This document shows positions 48,101 through 59,902 of a stretch of DNA of 64,000 bases, one piece after another; position 1 is the stretch's first letter, and each line of letters starts with the position of its first letter. This DNA comes from Physcia stellaris (lineage: Eukaryota; Ascomycota; Lecanoromycetes; Caliciales; Physciaceae): positions 372,001-436,000 of the forward strand of contig JABSSW010000035.1 in the NCBI GenBank assembly GCA_018902385.1, in the 5' to 3' direction. The notes under the pieces were generated by a model. The model was not told the origin of the DNA. It searched no databases and saw only the letters and a list, made by a program, of their open reading frames with translations. A program made the translations under genes and the position numbers.

Positions 48101-48434
48101 CTGGATACCTTGTTCCTTGGTCCGAACTGGGGATTTGTGAAGTGGTCATAGGCGTAGGTCCAAAAGGCTGCGTGCTTCGATTAGCAAGTGGAGATTCCGT
48201 AGAAGTCTCGTCGAAAATGGTACGTGCTTTCTCAAAAACAGGGGTCGATTTTGGATTGCCTGCTGAAGCGGGTTGATCGCCAGCCCAGCCAGGGGACAAC
48301 AGTGGCAAAGTCTCTTTCCGCGCTTTCATTTGTCCAGTGATATTGCTATGCGCAGTACGAAGATCACTGAAAACGGCGCGAGGGTGTGATGCAGAAGCTG
48401 AGCGTCCTCTAGAAACCTTCGTTTTTGGAGCCAT
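45147..48434 (-). CDS. Large Ser-rich fungal protein with two C-terminal membrane helices, function unknown
   Basis: A single exon encodes 1,095 residues from MAPKTKVSRGRSASASH (ATG at 48434); open sequence 15 codons further upstream lacks an ATG. Residues 1 to about 1010 are hydrophilic, Ser/Pro/Asn/Gln-rich and probably disordered, with basic patches (SPHRRGARD, RARKTKPYRNKHNTKSK). The last 80 residues contain two hydrophobic segments, LVLVPCMCFPPLCLIYAFGL and FALFYAVASMAGIFAAVVWY, divided by a charged loop. This suggests a membrane-anchored protein with a large cytosolic domain, for example at the cell cortex or ER. Many potential phosphorylation sites (RRSRS, RSPH) are visible. I do not recognise the family. 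No intron in 3.3 kb is notable beside the intron-rich neighbours. Confidence 0.8.
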   Translation of the reverse strand: MAPKTKVSRGRSASASHPRAVFSDLRTAHSNITGQMKARKETLPLLSPGWAGDQPASAGNPKSTPVFEKARTIFDETSTESPLANRSTQPFGPTPMTTSQIPSSDQGTRYPDIFPRETHSNALAPRPAHQASRRRSRSVGFLSESFPWYEAEYASSQPLDPRDHLFPSAPLNTGGSSSQIPDFSLARHAIGVPPGSDTGIRASPRVLTATSTISDILLSYGDRNQVADRGFDDSSHSLQKMITVSSRRENGRNHRYERQLSQSAWSPRASNEGTGFQYQRHSTHGEIVDAHDEPRDAVNEFLEEVFRPRPESAVSNARSNAYAMLVRPDGETISRPMSYTEMMRYENTVQTHISDPNSPSIFDAGPYAFQGRLSLEYQQPQRQAIGYSTTYMPSSSSSSLATWHRRQSEAAALRSGQQARQGNRDEDDPGLQRCGTPPLLFGANAIDSDQPSNHLMPNRAYTDDGDWETVGDFSRQGTLAVPPTLANSSSFADYSSSSTGMRPAGLPPGGAVLEHPPHPRYMRTWNMFRDERTGQTMLLPENGTAQAGNVVGPTLASAVHGQTPDYHYHHPSPLSDGHTNPFTSSPMNEGSVSRYSMDNSNQDEGDHNVLEMSPSARKPVKPLKTESNGQENSSAWISTEEGHSNSNVGNNASKLDIPISRNAYQGNVIGTPEGTGSRQTGSSIANASSPGVDFSSSPCDGYAEGDDIRYPEAPKQVYMSRSIDSSLSSLNSLNSEDSSWAARRQLHGQNTTDPEAYELTALPSFAHLSPEALFHRNQLIANNLLPRGSPPQSKRHSLGLGYLANSPSKMKKATAATGANLTRQIQQFVPNMPSLSAVRKRSPHRRGARDEHVSSDLETQNDEQRARKTKPYRNKHNTKSKVSDSEDSMDSDVGLNSFNPHHPASTQLQHIEPSMSTSIEPVELEGIQVHSKHTGFIHGQGSALLHPTSTQNVSFHTVHGNTTEYNVGRLITPPSVEEMLGAVRDTRRTPRVAVVNRPVARAESPHLHRIPGHRTDALLKRQKEFGRLVLVPCMCFPPLCLIYAFGLLDGLMDYSTHGALSEMPAREKKFALFYAVASMAGIFAAVVWYLTSGAT

Positions 48435-51194
48435 ATACAGAGCAGAATAAGAAGCGAGACCTGGGATACTGGGTGTCAAGAGGCTGGAAGCAAAGTCAAA
48501 TGCTCCTTGCTTATAACACTTAAGGGCTGGTCAACAGCTTTAGCAAGATTGACCACTCCCTGTATGAAACCGACCTCTATGTGGAGCTCCGGAATCTAGA
48601 AAGAGGCAGCTTCATGATGAGCATATGAAACTTCTAACAAAGATGGTCATGCAATGCTAATAGTACACTTACATATCTTCTTTCATCTATTGCGCTTCTT
48701 AGGAGGAGCAGGTGTTATGGTGGTTGGTGCAGCCAGTGAGGTGAAGAAATTTCCGAAAATGCTGACCGCATTAAATTTCGCAGTTTTTGAGATATCAAGC
48801 CGCTCCTAAGTCAGGAGAGCAATGTCTTAAATTCCGACAGCTATTCTCTTGAGAGATTTTGATCACTCCTAGGCTAATACATTGATGATGAAATCTGCTG
48901 ATGGATGAAATCGTGGTCCAGATGCGTAGGTTTGCCACTAATAAGCAAGGTGAAAGCTTCAGAGTAACAGAATGAGAACCCGAGTTTTTGGTTGACAGCT
49001 ATCCAGTACTGATCGTTTGAAAGAAGAATTAACCTTGCCGGATTCTCGAAGGGACACCGGCTACAGCTATACAAGCAAGCGATGTTGGTATTATCACGCT
49101 GACTAGTACCGGGATGTATGATCAAGAAATTAGAAGACTGGAGGTGAAAGCAGAGTACCTAAAGCTGAAAGTGTTGACTGCACTAAAAAAGCACCTGGGA
49201 AATTTGAAGGCTGGCGCGTCTGCCGGCTTCACTTTGACACCATGTCTCTTATCACTTTTCATGATCTATCTCTACTACGGCTTGGCTCCTCTGTCAATAT
49301 CTAGAACTTTTGTTTTGCATTATCATGTGGTTTGCTCTAGTGGGCTTTTGCAGCAAGTCATCATCTTCTTTTCCCCTAGTATGAGTAGATAGCCATTACC
49401 ATTGGAGCATACAGAGTAGGATTACTCATCTGTTCGAGAGTGAGATCGTATTGCCGTTACATGTTCTACTTTGAGTACCAGGGACCAATATCTCGTAGTC
49501 CTAACAGGAGCAGCGATAGAGAGACTTCTTCCGAGTTCACCACAAATAATGATTAGAGAGCCATGTCTAATCGCCAGTAAATAATTTGCGTGAGATACAC
49601 TACAGATTCTTCATATCCTCCACGCTGGGGCTGCATGTACTATTCACTTGATTCACCCCCTTTTCGGATAAAATTAAAAGCCGGAATCTGGTGGACATAC
49701 TGTAAAAGAAATTAGGACATGTGTCAATTCCAAAGTTGCCTTCACATTCATTTTATCAGGTACAGCTCAAAAACGAAGGACCTTGAAGTCCTTATGCATT
49801 ATCTCTTTGTAATTCTCATGTTGTCCAGGGTGAGTAGCTCAACCAGAATTCTTCCAGGGATGTAGAGCAAACTACGAACATTTCGGTTCTGGGCTCCTGC
49901 TTTTTCGCAAAGGCAGAGACATGAGATTTTAGCATACTGGGTGGGCTCGGTATTTCAGGGGAGACCGAGCGAGGAGAAGTATGATCAAAAAATCAAGATA
50001 GCACAGGACAGCCTCTTCAAGATACCTGTGAAGTTCTTGATTAATTGATTGAGAAGCTATCTATCGAATCATCCAGATTGAAATGATGGTGTTGGAGGAG
50101 AAGACGGTGAGATATAGCCGTTAGGATCATGGTAGTATGAGACAAAGAAAATCTTGTCTGTGCAGCCATTGCCATCCTGGTCACATTTGAACCGCTGTTG
50201 AGTCTGTGATTCCACAACCATATTGTAATCTACTTGGGGATGAGGGCTAAGGAGGATGTAGCATGCCTTAGAGGCCAATTTGTCTAGGGCAATGGTCCAA
50301 TGTAGTAGTTGAGGAATGGTCAAAACACCGCTTTTGCTGTGCAATATGAAAGTAAATAGAGCAGACGGTATCCATGTTCCCATCGCAAGAGGCTACCATA
50401 AGATTATACGCCTGGAACTCTAACACAGCCCGAACTTGCAGAAACAAACGTAGACTCTCTAGTCTAGGATCATCAGCAGGTCCTCTGTTGGCTTGGCTTA
50501 CGGTCCTACAAAAGCGCTCTCTCAAATTACGACCACTGCTCTTTCTGCTCTTGAACAACTAAAACGCTGGTTGGTCGATCGATGGGGCAGTGACCGAAGA
50601 TGACCATGCTTGAGTAAGGAGAAGCATCGCATTCAGCAAAAGGCTTATCCCTTGCTTGAAATGACATGAGAACATCGTCAAAGTAGTACAGGTTTTCTCA
50701 TGAGCCTGAATGGCACAAATTGATGAGAGGGTGAAGGCAAGGCTGCTGATGGCTTGAAGAGTCTGCGGTGGTTGTGAGACTTGACAATCCTATTCAAGGT
50801 CAACATTGGTTCAGACACCACAAAGTCACTCTAGATCTAGATGCCGTTCCGACAGAGCATCTTTGACGCCGATCACAACGAATCCCAGAATCTCTACTTG
50901 AATTATGGCGTATTGCTGAGTTCTGCCTCTATTCAAGTTTTATCTTGATCGCCTCAAGGGGCAGTGTCGCCCAGCTTCAACCCACGTAACCCGCCACCAA
51001 ATCTAAGCATTCCCATTGACTAACCCAACAAATATTGATACGTTGTGAGAGATATGTTCCTCTTCCCATGCACCATTTCATGCTATTCATGCTATCGTCC
51101 CACTCGACGCTATGCAAATAAATCACTGCAAAATCACCATGGGGCTAATGAGCCTATATCTACTATGTCAATGGCGTTTATATTTCTACGGTTC
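48435..51194. other. Long intergenic region with one weak ORF cluster
   Basis: About 2.8 kb between the large protein's start and the ATG2 stop. Most of it has no coding signal; the only candidate (50069-50558, minus) is listed separately. Confidence 0.4.
50069..50558 (-). CDS. Possible conserved fungal protein fragment
   Basis: Two overlapping minus-strand frames read as plausible protein: first LRLFLQVRAVLEFQAYNLMV (to about 50385), then IPQLLHWTIALDKLASKACY, SPHPQVDYNMVVESQTQQRF and KCDQDGNGCTDKIFFVSYY, ending at 50069. They would need a frameshift or an intron near 50370-50390 to join. The second part looks like real coding sequence in composition. I do not recognise a family and found no clear start. 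It may be a decayed gene. Confidence 0.3.
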
Positions 51195-54100
51195 TCAATT
51201 AGCGTCGCGTCTCAAAAGATTATTTCTGTGGAAACTCACATCATCAATCCTCCTCCGGTTCGCGGGATCCAGGCTGTTGGTGGCGCCCATCAAGGTCTGG
51301 CCCACGGCCTTGCTCACTCCCAACGCTGGCCTCAGAATCACTGTAGGCGCACCCCGAAGCACTGCTCGTGCCGCTCCACCTGCAGAGTTACTATCCATCA
51401 CCTCGCCAGGCATTGCGATAATAGCGTCCTTGGCCATGAGTAAGTCGCGCTCTAAGCTTGCGTACCCTCCTCGAAGACCTTGCATTACCCCCACAGGTTG
51501 GTCTGCGTAGAGGCTGATCTGCTTTCTCTCCTCCTCATCTATATCCGCGTCTTCCCAGCCAGTAGATACTTCTTGCCGCTGCTGCTCAGGCATTATCAAA
51601 TCTTCTGCGCTTTGCAACACAGTCTGGGTGCCAATGGCAAGTTTGGCTCCGAGCTTTGTGAGTTCGCTTGTCGTGGTCTTGGCGAATGCTAAGGCACCTT
51701 TTTGAATGCTACGCACCACTCTGCCATCCTTCCTGTATTCTCTGATGGGCACCACAATGAGATCACGAACACCACCGCCAACATTAGCTAACGATCGAAT
51801 TGGTGCTAAACCTGCCAGAACGCCAGGGAGCTGGTTGTTCTTTACATCTGGCGACCAAATATCGTTGAGCATCTTTCCGAGTTTGTCAAAGCCAGAGACA
51901 CCATGGATGATCACATGTCTTAAAACCATATCTGCTTGATCAAGAATAAAAAAGTTCATGAATTCAGTTGTGTGCCCCGAGCGGAGTCCGGCGTAATCGA
52001 CGCGTTTTGGCTTGAAGTCCAGTTTCACCCGAATTGAATTGATCTCAGCACGCTGAATAAAGGGGGGTTCTGACTTTGACTCGGACGGCACTGCCGACTC
52101 GTCTCTGAATTCAAAGAATCGAGTGATGAAATCCAACGCATCTTGATCTACATGAAGTCTTAAAGGGAGCACAGTGGCCTGTAGCCTGGTCAGTCTAAAA
52201 TAAAATCCCTTATCACTTGTCTTACCTTCAGTATGATCTCCGAAGCTGCTAACTCAGGCACGGGTTTGACGTTGAGGATCTCGAGATGGACCATGCTAGT
52301 CCCGCTTTCTCGTTCCCCAGCGTCTTGCATATAGGTTGCAAACTTTTTCCAGGTTGAGGTAGATAAATGGTCGAAGACTTCTAGATCTTGAATACGAATG
52401 TCTAATGAGCTTTGGACCTCCCCCAGCCCGGCAGGAAACATCACAAAATCTGCAGATACGCCCTTCAACTCGAATGTTATTTTGTGAGATTGGCTGCGCA
52501 TGAGTCGTAACTTTCGACCCTTGAGGCGAGTCCCTCGGCCCTGTCCACTTGGCAAAGTAGAGGATGTCGAGGTCGCATAACTTTCTGATTCACTGACGAA
52601 GTCATCAATATTCCGATTGATTTGGCGACTGAGCTCTTTCGGGTCATGATTGGCAGAGATGCCTATGTAGATCGAATTGAAGAGAAAATCTCCGATGACA
52701 GAATCTTTGTCTTCCTCGGCATCAAGGGATCTTCGCTTATCTCGTCTCGAGCGTTGCTCCATAGCCTTCACTTCAACGGCTGCAACAGCGTGATCAATAG
52801 TGTTTCTTGTACGCGCCCAGTCGTAGCCGTCGAACAGGTTCCATATGACGTGGACACCGCGGACTCGTAGCTTGAAAGGACTGGCCCGTGTTTTCATGTC
52901 GTTCGCCAGGCCATAGGTATTGCGTTCTGTATCCCATCGATGAGCTGTGCCGCCGATAATTGATTCATTGCCAAAGTGATCTTCGCGGAAATCGAGTGCC
53001 GATCCGTCAAGATCGACAAGAGCATCTCCCGGGTTGTTGTAGAGGAGAGGACGGTCTCCAACGTTGAGCGTTGATTGCGAGCTCGTCCTGAAATCAAGGT
53101 CCTCTGACATACTATCTGATATAGCCTGATCCTCAGTCTGCGAGTCTAGACCGTAGAAGGTGCTCACAAATTCCATGTCTTGGTCAGATTCATCGTCCAT
53201 CTCGTTGAATTCCGTTTCCGCGTCAAAGCCGCCAGCACTGCCTGTTTGACGGGTTACGACAGGGTTGCCGGAGAACGAAGCAAGCATATCCTCAACTGGC
53301 ATGACTTCCGTTCGGTATTTTAGATCTTTACTTGGAGGTACTGGCGGCTGCAGACCATGGAGTATCATCTGCAAGGTCTGGGTAGAGTCGGCACATGTCT
53401 CGACAACAAGAAGGGTATCTCGAAGCTCTACTTCAATCGTTCTTTCCGCAGCTAATCCTGACTTGAGAATTTGTAAAGTAGCTTTGGCAGCCGATACTTC
53501 ACTTAGAGTTACATAACCTGCAGCGGAAAGGCGCTGCGTGAGACTAGCGTGAGTAGGCAAATTCGAAGTTTCGACCTCCTGGAGATTGCTGGAATCGTCA
53601 ATAGCCAGCAAAGCCGCCTTGGTCACCACCAAGTTTGCGCTCGTTTCATCGTTCTTAGGTAGTGTGCACGTGAATCTCACATGGGAGAGAACCACAATAC
53701 CTCGAGCTGCCGAATCCCACGGATTAAGTCCCACGACCACGTCTTGTAGTATGAGGTCAATTCCGAGAGGTGGTGTCCTTGATCTTGAATCTTCAAGCCC
53801 TGAGGAGTGATGCGCTGATAGCCGTGACGGAGATGCTTCAGATTCTGGCCGAGCTGTGACTGTTGCTACCGATGCTATCATGTCCGTGACGAGCCGTTCC
53901 GCTGTAGCCTTGTCCGCTGCCACTAAGGCCTCCATCATGGTGCTGACATGGTACTCAGCTCGCAGGCTCCGTAGCTTCAGCTTAACAGTCGGGTCCAGCG
54001 CATTACCAACAAATCGAATCATCACCATGGGCACAGAAGCTTCTAGTTCCTTGTGAGTGCAGAGAACCTTTCCCAGGAGCTCTTCTACATCATTTCGTAT

Positions 54101-57100
54101 AACTGCAAGTTGACCAATACTGAGGGCTGTCAGACTCGGCAGGGAGATATACGCAGCTTCGGTGGTCTTAGCAGAAATTTTGATGATACCGATCGGAAAC
54201 CCAGAATGGATCTTAAACTGCATGTCACGTACATATAGCAGTGTCATGAGGCCAGGTCGATCGTCTTCTGGGAGGTATTTTGCAACGCTAGACAGTCTCT
54301 TAAGGTCGTCTCCAAGAGCGGGTAGTTGCTTCAGGTCTGCAAGATTGAGGATATGTGACCCTATGTGGTCAATGTTGATACGTACGACCCCACCCTGCCG
54401 GCGCTGACGGAGGAGAGTATCGACAAGAATGTCGTCCTCCTGCTCGTACTTATCTGTTGATGGACATAATAGTGCAAGCAGCCTAGAGAGATCAACTTCT
54501 TTAGGATTCGATAGGTACTCGACTCTAAGACCAGAAAATTCCACTCTAAAGGAAGGACTTTCGGTTCGTGGTACCACGTAAGGTCCGGTAAAGTTCAAAC
54601 GATCGACCGTTAAACCGACACCCTCTGCCCGACTTACGAGCTTGACTGCGGAAGTTTCAAGCCTGAAAGCTGAGTAATTGCCCTCAAGATCGAACACAAT
54701 ACCACCAAGCCTTGCTGTGATCTTCTGCTGTGAAGGAGTCGCCTTGTACTGTCGCACTGGAGACGGGATGGTTTCAAAGCGGACCCCTCGGGCCTGTCTG
54801 GACGGAGGAGCAGACTTCGCCTTTTCTTGTGTCACCGTGACAGTTGACATTACGGAGCTGCCCAATCCAAGTATGCCACTAAAGCCTCCGAACCATCCAA
54901 AGGTCTCATCGAGTCTTCGTAAATCTAAACGTACATGGAGAGGAAGTGTCGTCAGCTCTATATTCGTATGCTCGGGTGATCCAGATATGTGTAAAATAAC
55001 ATCATGATCGGCCGGTCCTAGACCGTCGCGGCTGGACTCCCTAAGCTTCAAGCCTGAATCGAATGCAAGAACAGTGTCTTCATCGTAGCCAAAGATGAAT
55101 GTTTTCATTTTTACTGTCGAATTGAATGATTGACCATGACGGCTGACGGCTATTTTGAGATCCTTGATCAATGTTTTAAGAAGAACATCGGCATTTTCAG
55201 ACGGAGAGGCAGCAGATGTTTGGACTCCAGCGCTCTGGGACTCGGACGTGGTCGAGCCTCTTACATTCTCAAGAAATTGCCATGATAATTTTCTGACTGC
55301 AATTTCTGTATGATATTGATGCATCGGCGATTCCTTATACTCGTTCTCGGGATGTTCCCGCTTTACTACATGCATAAGCTTCTGAGCAACCATGATGGTC
55401 AGCTTCGTAAGGTTGATATCTCCAAGGATCGAAATTTCACCAAACCGAACGGAGGTTGAGGGTTTTGAGGATTTGCCAGGATGCCCATTATCACTACTTG
55501 TCGAATCACCCGAGGCTTCGAGCGTTATGCCCTGATCGGTAACTTGTGATTTGATCCTAGACGATCTATCATAGAAAGAACCTGGCACCCTGTCGTCGAA
55601 AGTCTGCCTACTCCGGGTCGATAAATTAAGATCATTGTTTTGAGAGTCGTTCTCCTGGGGAATCTCGATCATTATTGAGTCAATAGTAACAATTTGTTTA
55701 ACGGTGAATAGTCCTGCGGCCGAGCTTCCCTCGGATTTACTTGATGAGGGCTGTTCAGATAGAGCAAAAGCTTCAGCAATTGGCTTTGCAGCCTCTGCTC
55801 GAGGAGACTCATTCAAGATCTTCGAATTGCTGTTCTGGTATGATGAGTCTAGAGGATTCGCATTGATGGCTGCAGTCGGCGCACTTTCCAAGGTTGTGGG
55901 AGGCTGAGGATCACATTTTTCTCGATTGTACTGTACCTGCCCGGGAAAAATGAGACTGGCAGCTGCGAGATCCTCTTCTGAGCTCGACGAATCCCAGTTT
56001 CCCGGCATGTTAAGGGGTTTACGGTCAGTTTGACGCGAATCTTGGCTCATGGCGCTCATGTACATGCTTTGAGCTTCCTCATGGCTGAAGATTCTGGACT
56101 CGGTAAGATTTTCCATTGCAGCTCCCTCGGCTTCAGATGACTCATTTGTCTCGTAGCTGGGTGGAGTCTCATTAGGTGGTATTTCTCTGGTGTCTTGAGA
56201 CATATTAGGGCTTTGACATCCTGGAATCGAGGTCCGGGACTGATGCACAAGTTTGTGCCCGCCGGTGACAGAACTACTCATTTTAGCGTCGGAGCTTTGT
56301 TGGCCGTAGTCAGCTTGGGAGTAGAAAGATCCAGTTAGAGCACTTTCTTGATATTGGCTGTGGTTCATGTCTGGAGGCTGCTTGAAACCCCGGGATAGAG
56401 AATCATTGTCAACGTTGATTGTTTCGTGTAGAGATCCAGTACACCTACTTGAGGACTCTGGGAAAGCTGGATAACTGGCTTCAATGTTGCTCGAATTAGC
56501 CGTCACGACATGTCTGGGCTCAATGATACGCGATTGAGGGCTTGAGACCACTGGATCTGACATCGACGAAGATGATTGACTCCTGCGGCTCGGGGTGTTG
56601 CAAGGACTGCTTTGGTTTGCAACAGGTGACGGAGGAACGGAGAACCGGGAAAGATTGGCGAATAACGAGGGGTCTGAAATAAGCATGCCTTGAATATTGT
56701 GCATTGTAAGACGGCGCATTACAGATCCCTGCACCGTATTTGGTGTAGTAATGCCATCAACACCTACTTTTCCTACCGAGATCCGTATTGTCAAATTCTC
56801 CCATTTTTTACCGTCATCCTGCAAACCTAAGCCTTCATTTGGTAGTTCCACCTGTGTATCAAGACTAATCCCCACGTTTGTGATGCTTATCTGGAGCCGA
56901 TCTCTGATTCCTTTTAAGAAGTCCGCGAGAAAGCCGGGCAGAGAGATACCGCCACCCATGCCACGGACTGTGACATCCTCAGTACTTTGGCTGAGCGACT
57001 GGTCTGCTGTATGAGATTCTGCAACCGCGGCGTGTATTTCCGCCCTTTCCTCCGGCGCTTCTGCTTCTAGGAACGATTTTGCCAGATCGAAGGTCGTAGG

Positions 57101-57598
57101 CAAAGCTTCTGCCCTGTCATCTGCCTCATCGCTATCACCGGTGTCGCTCGCGGAGGAATCATGTTTTTCGGGCGCTGGATTGTTTGATTGCGTGCTCCTG
57201 GAGCGGTCAACTGCAACACCTTTTCTCGAAGCGTTAGTTCTAGCAGTCCCTGACGCTGACTTTTTCCTGCCTGCTTGATCTTTTCCGCCGCCCGTATGAA
57301 GCTGTATGTCGACACCCTCGATTTCGACTACGATACCACTGTTATAAAGGTCGGCGGGAATAGTGATCCGCAGTAGCATTACCCTAGCCTTGGAAAGGGT
57401 GAGGGGTGGCGATAACTGGAGCAGGGCCGAAAGCTTGGGTGTCAAGACGCCTATGTCGCGTAGCTCGATTGAAGTTTTCTTGCCCCAAGCTATATCTAGA
57501 TTGTCAAGCTCTATGTCTTGAGTGTCAAGCAGGTCCAATCTCGAAAGAGCGTGACGGAGGATACGCTTTTGTACAAACGAGGGCAAGAAATAGCCCAT
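51195..57598 (-). CDS. atg2: ATG2, autophagy lipid-transfer protein
   Basis: Two exons (57598-52226 and 52178-51195; intron 47 nt) sum to 6,357 nt, or 2,118 residues, typical for fungal ATG2. The chorein/Vps13-like N-terminus [19 protein letters not shown] then [19 protein letters not shown] starts the lipid-channel protein. The CAD-tip area and C-terminal conserved part include [57 protein letters not shown] and [15 protein letters not shown]2 bridges the ER and the growing phagophore and moves phospholipid in bulk, acting with Atg18 and Atg9. The long middle (residues about 300-700) is Ser-rich and poorly conserved. The splice join restores [12 protein letters not shown]. The upstream region holds a cluster of telomere-like motifs. 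Confidence 0.95.
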
Positions 57599-58124
57599 GA
57601 CGGCGGAAGCTCGAAGCTCAGGGAGGTAAATGGTCAGGTAAGATCATATCGATACCCTCCATAGATTGCTTTTGTGTAAGGTGTCGACCCAGGACACAGC
57701 ACATAGAACGTATATTGCAAGAGGTGAGGGAGGTTCGAAACGGTTTGGGAGAACATGACACGTACTTGGATGAAGACCAGCTTGACTCATTATTGGAAAA
57801 ATAGGTTGTAAACACTGTTTGAGGGTGAGGCAACTAGGCATAGACACATGATCCTCTGATTGAATCTACTTATTTGCCCCACGGTCAAGGTCACGCACGG
57901 AACACTATCTCGGCGAAGTGTATGCCAAGTTTAACCCTAAACTTTTTGAATCCAACCCTAGCTGCTTTTCGTGGTGCGCAGGGTTAGGGTTATAGCGACG
58001 TGCAATTTCTGTGGTTAGGGTTGGAATGCTTGACCCCTTGAATCTCGAAGACCGAGAAAGAGAAGTCGCAATACTCCTGACTTACTTAAAATTGCGTACT
58101 ATACTTATCTTCGATGAACATCCC
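57599..58124. promoter_or_regulatory. ATG2 upstream region / deaminase 3' flank
   Basis: 526 bp holding the ATG2 promoter on the minus strand and the deaminase 3' end. Its main feature is the telomere-like motif cluster at 57931-58022, listed separately. Confidence 0.5.
57931..58022. promoter_or_regulatory. Telobox-like cluster, four CCCTA/TTAGGG-type motifs in inverted order
   Basis: Two CCCTA-type motifs (ttaaccctaaac at 57931-57942; aaccct at 57954-57959) are followed by two TTAGGG-type motifs (gggttagggttat at 57981-57993; gttagggttgg at 58013-58023). They point toward each other, forming an imperfect palindrome about 340 bp upstream of the ATG2 start. Teloboxes are bound by Myb-type telomere factors such as Tbf1 in fungi. 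Confidence 0.55.
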
Positions 58125-59902
58125 TCATTCTTGGTCACTGCCGTAGTCTGCTGCATATTCTATCACTATCCATTCGCAGAACTTGTTCCATAGGCTTGTC
58201 CACTCTCTCATCCGTTCCGCCCGGATATGTTGGCCATAAACCCCTTCTTTGATGTCTTTGTTCCACTCTTTGGTATTCTGATCCGGCGAATATGCTGCAT
58301 ATCTCACACTGTTCTCTGCCAATGATCCCAACCCCTCGAGACCCAGGTTCTCCCAGCCCTGCAGCGCCTGCCAGAAATCTTGGGTCATGCCATGTTTTCC
58401 ATGGCCCAAGATGGCCGGATCATCGTTCGACAATGATGCTGGAACACCTCGAGCAAGAAGCGCCGGTAGAGGATGTGACTTAATCGAACCCGTTAGCCGT
58501 AAAACTTCATTCGAAATGGGGCACGTCTCGACGAGTATCTTTCTCTCTTTGACCCTTTCGATGAGCAACGGATGCTTGTACAATGAGAATGCATGACCTA
58601 TTCGCCTTGTGCCCAGCAGCACCGCATCGAAAAGGTTCTGATCCGTCTCGTCGCCGTCTCCAAGGCATTCGCCAGCGTGGAAGAAAAAGGGAATATCGAC
58701 AGCCTCTTCCAGGCAGCGTTTGCGGAACCAAAATAGCTCGGGTGTGAGGTCTACAAGTGGTCGACCTAGGTCTTCCTGACCTACAACGTCAAATCCTGCA
58801 ACAAGTTCCGGATAGACTTTCTTGACTTCAATACAATCTTTCATACTGTCCACGATGCCTCTTTTTCTTGAATTCGGAGGGTAGTCCAAATGAAACGGCA
58901 GCCCCACAATAGACTGCCCTTTTTTGTCGATTTGAATTTGGCAACCTCTTCATCGAAGACGCGGAAGAACTCTGTATATCCTTTGGTGGGATTTTCTGCG
59001 CCTTCGAGGCGGAACTGAAATATAAAAGCGCAGCGAAATTCTGCCCAGCGTATGCCGTCATCCAGAAGCTCTCGTAAAAGGAGCTGTAAACTAGATCGAA
59101 ATATCGGCTCATAGAACAAGATTGATCCGATTATAGGGAAGCAACTGGTGAATTTGCGCCATATTGCGTCGACACCTTGATGATGGTCTAAGGATTCTTC
59201 TGTCGAGATGGTCATTCTGCTAACTAGCCAAGACATGAAGCCATCTCGTCCACCGTCGGGAAAGCTTTCAGCGGTAGCACCTAAGTTAACGAAAGTATGT
59301 GCTTCGTAACTTTCCGTCCAGATGGATGGCACAGCTGTAGGTAGGTTCTTGACATGCTGGAAATGGATTGAAGCCTGATTTCTTGCGATCTCACTGTTCA
59401 ACGGCTTGTCAGCTTTCATTGCCATACCATCTGTAGCTAATGCTTCATTTATCAGCCATGGGATATCAATCATAGCATCCAGATGGCAATGGAGTAACGC
59501 TCCTTTTGGCATCCTCCTTACAATCTCCCAACTTTTCGTTGTTTCCATTCGTTCCCTTGCCAGTGTGAACATCATTCCTGGAAAATGATTTACAACCCTT
59601 TGCTTCGCCATTTGGTTCTCGTACTCATTAGTCCAAATAGAACGATGCTCTTCGGCGAGGATACGGGAAACTATAGCACAGGCCTCAGCGGCCATAGGAG
59701 TGATGGATTGGCGGAAAGGATAATCGCTACGCTGAGCTTTCTCCTGCTCTATGAGTGCCTCGCGGCCTTCCAAATATTTTCGAATGAACTGATCAGTAAA
59801 TTGGGGAAGACCCTCTTCAACCTCCCAATCAAGGTCAGAGTCATGCTCTGACATCGACTCAGTTGCCATGCTCTGGGGTTTGGAAGGTTGATTCATCGCC
59901 AT
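58125..59902 (-). CDS. ADGF/CECR1-type adenosine deaminase, frameshifted
   Basis: Two overlapping frames (59902 to about 58880, then to 58125) together give about 590 residues of an adenosine deaminase-related protein. The zinc-site HCHLDAMIDIP, the substrate-region FHAGE, CPISNEVLRLTGS and the Asp pair in SNDDPAILG are present. These enzymes convert adenosine to inosine. Unlike animal ADA2 there is no signal peptide at MAMNQPSKPQ, so it is probably intracellular. At 58867-58880 the frame breaks: CRFIWTTLR is followed in another frame by NSRKRGIVDSMKDCIE. One missing base (such as a third A in CGAATTC) explains it; no intron fits. It is divergent from the nucleoside transporter, a sensible purine-salvage pair. 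It is either a recent null allele or a base-calling error. Confidence 0.83.
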
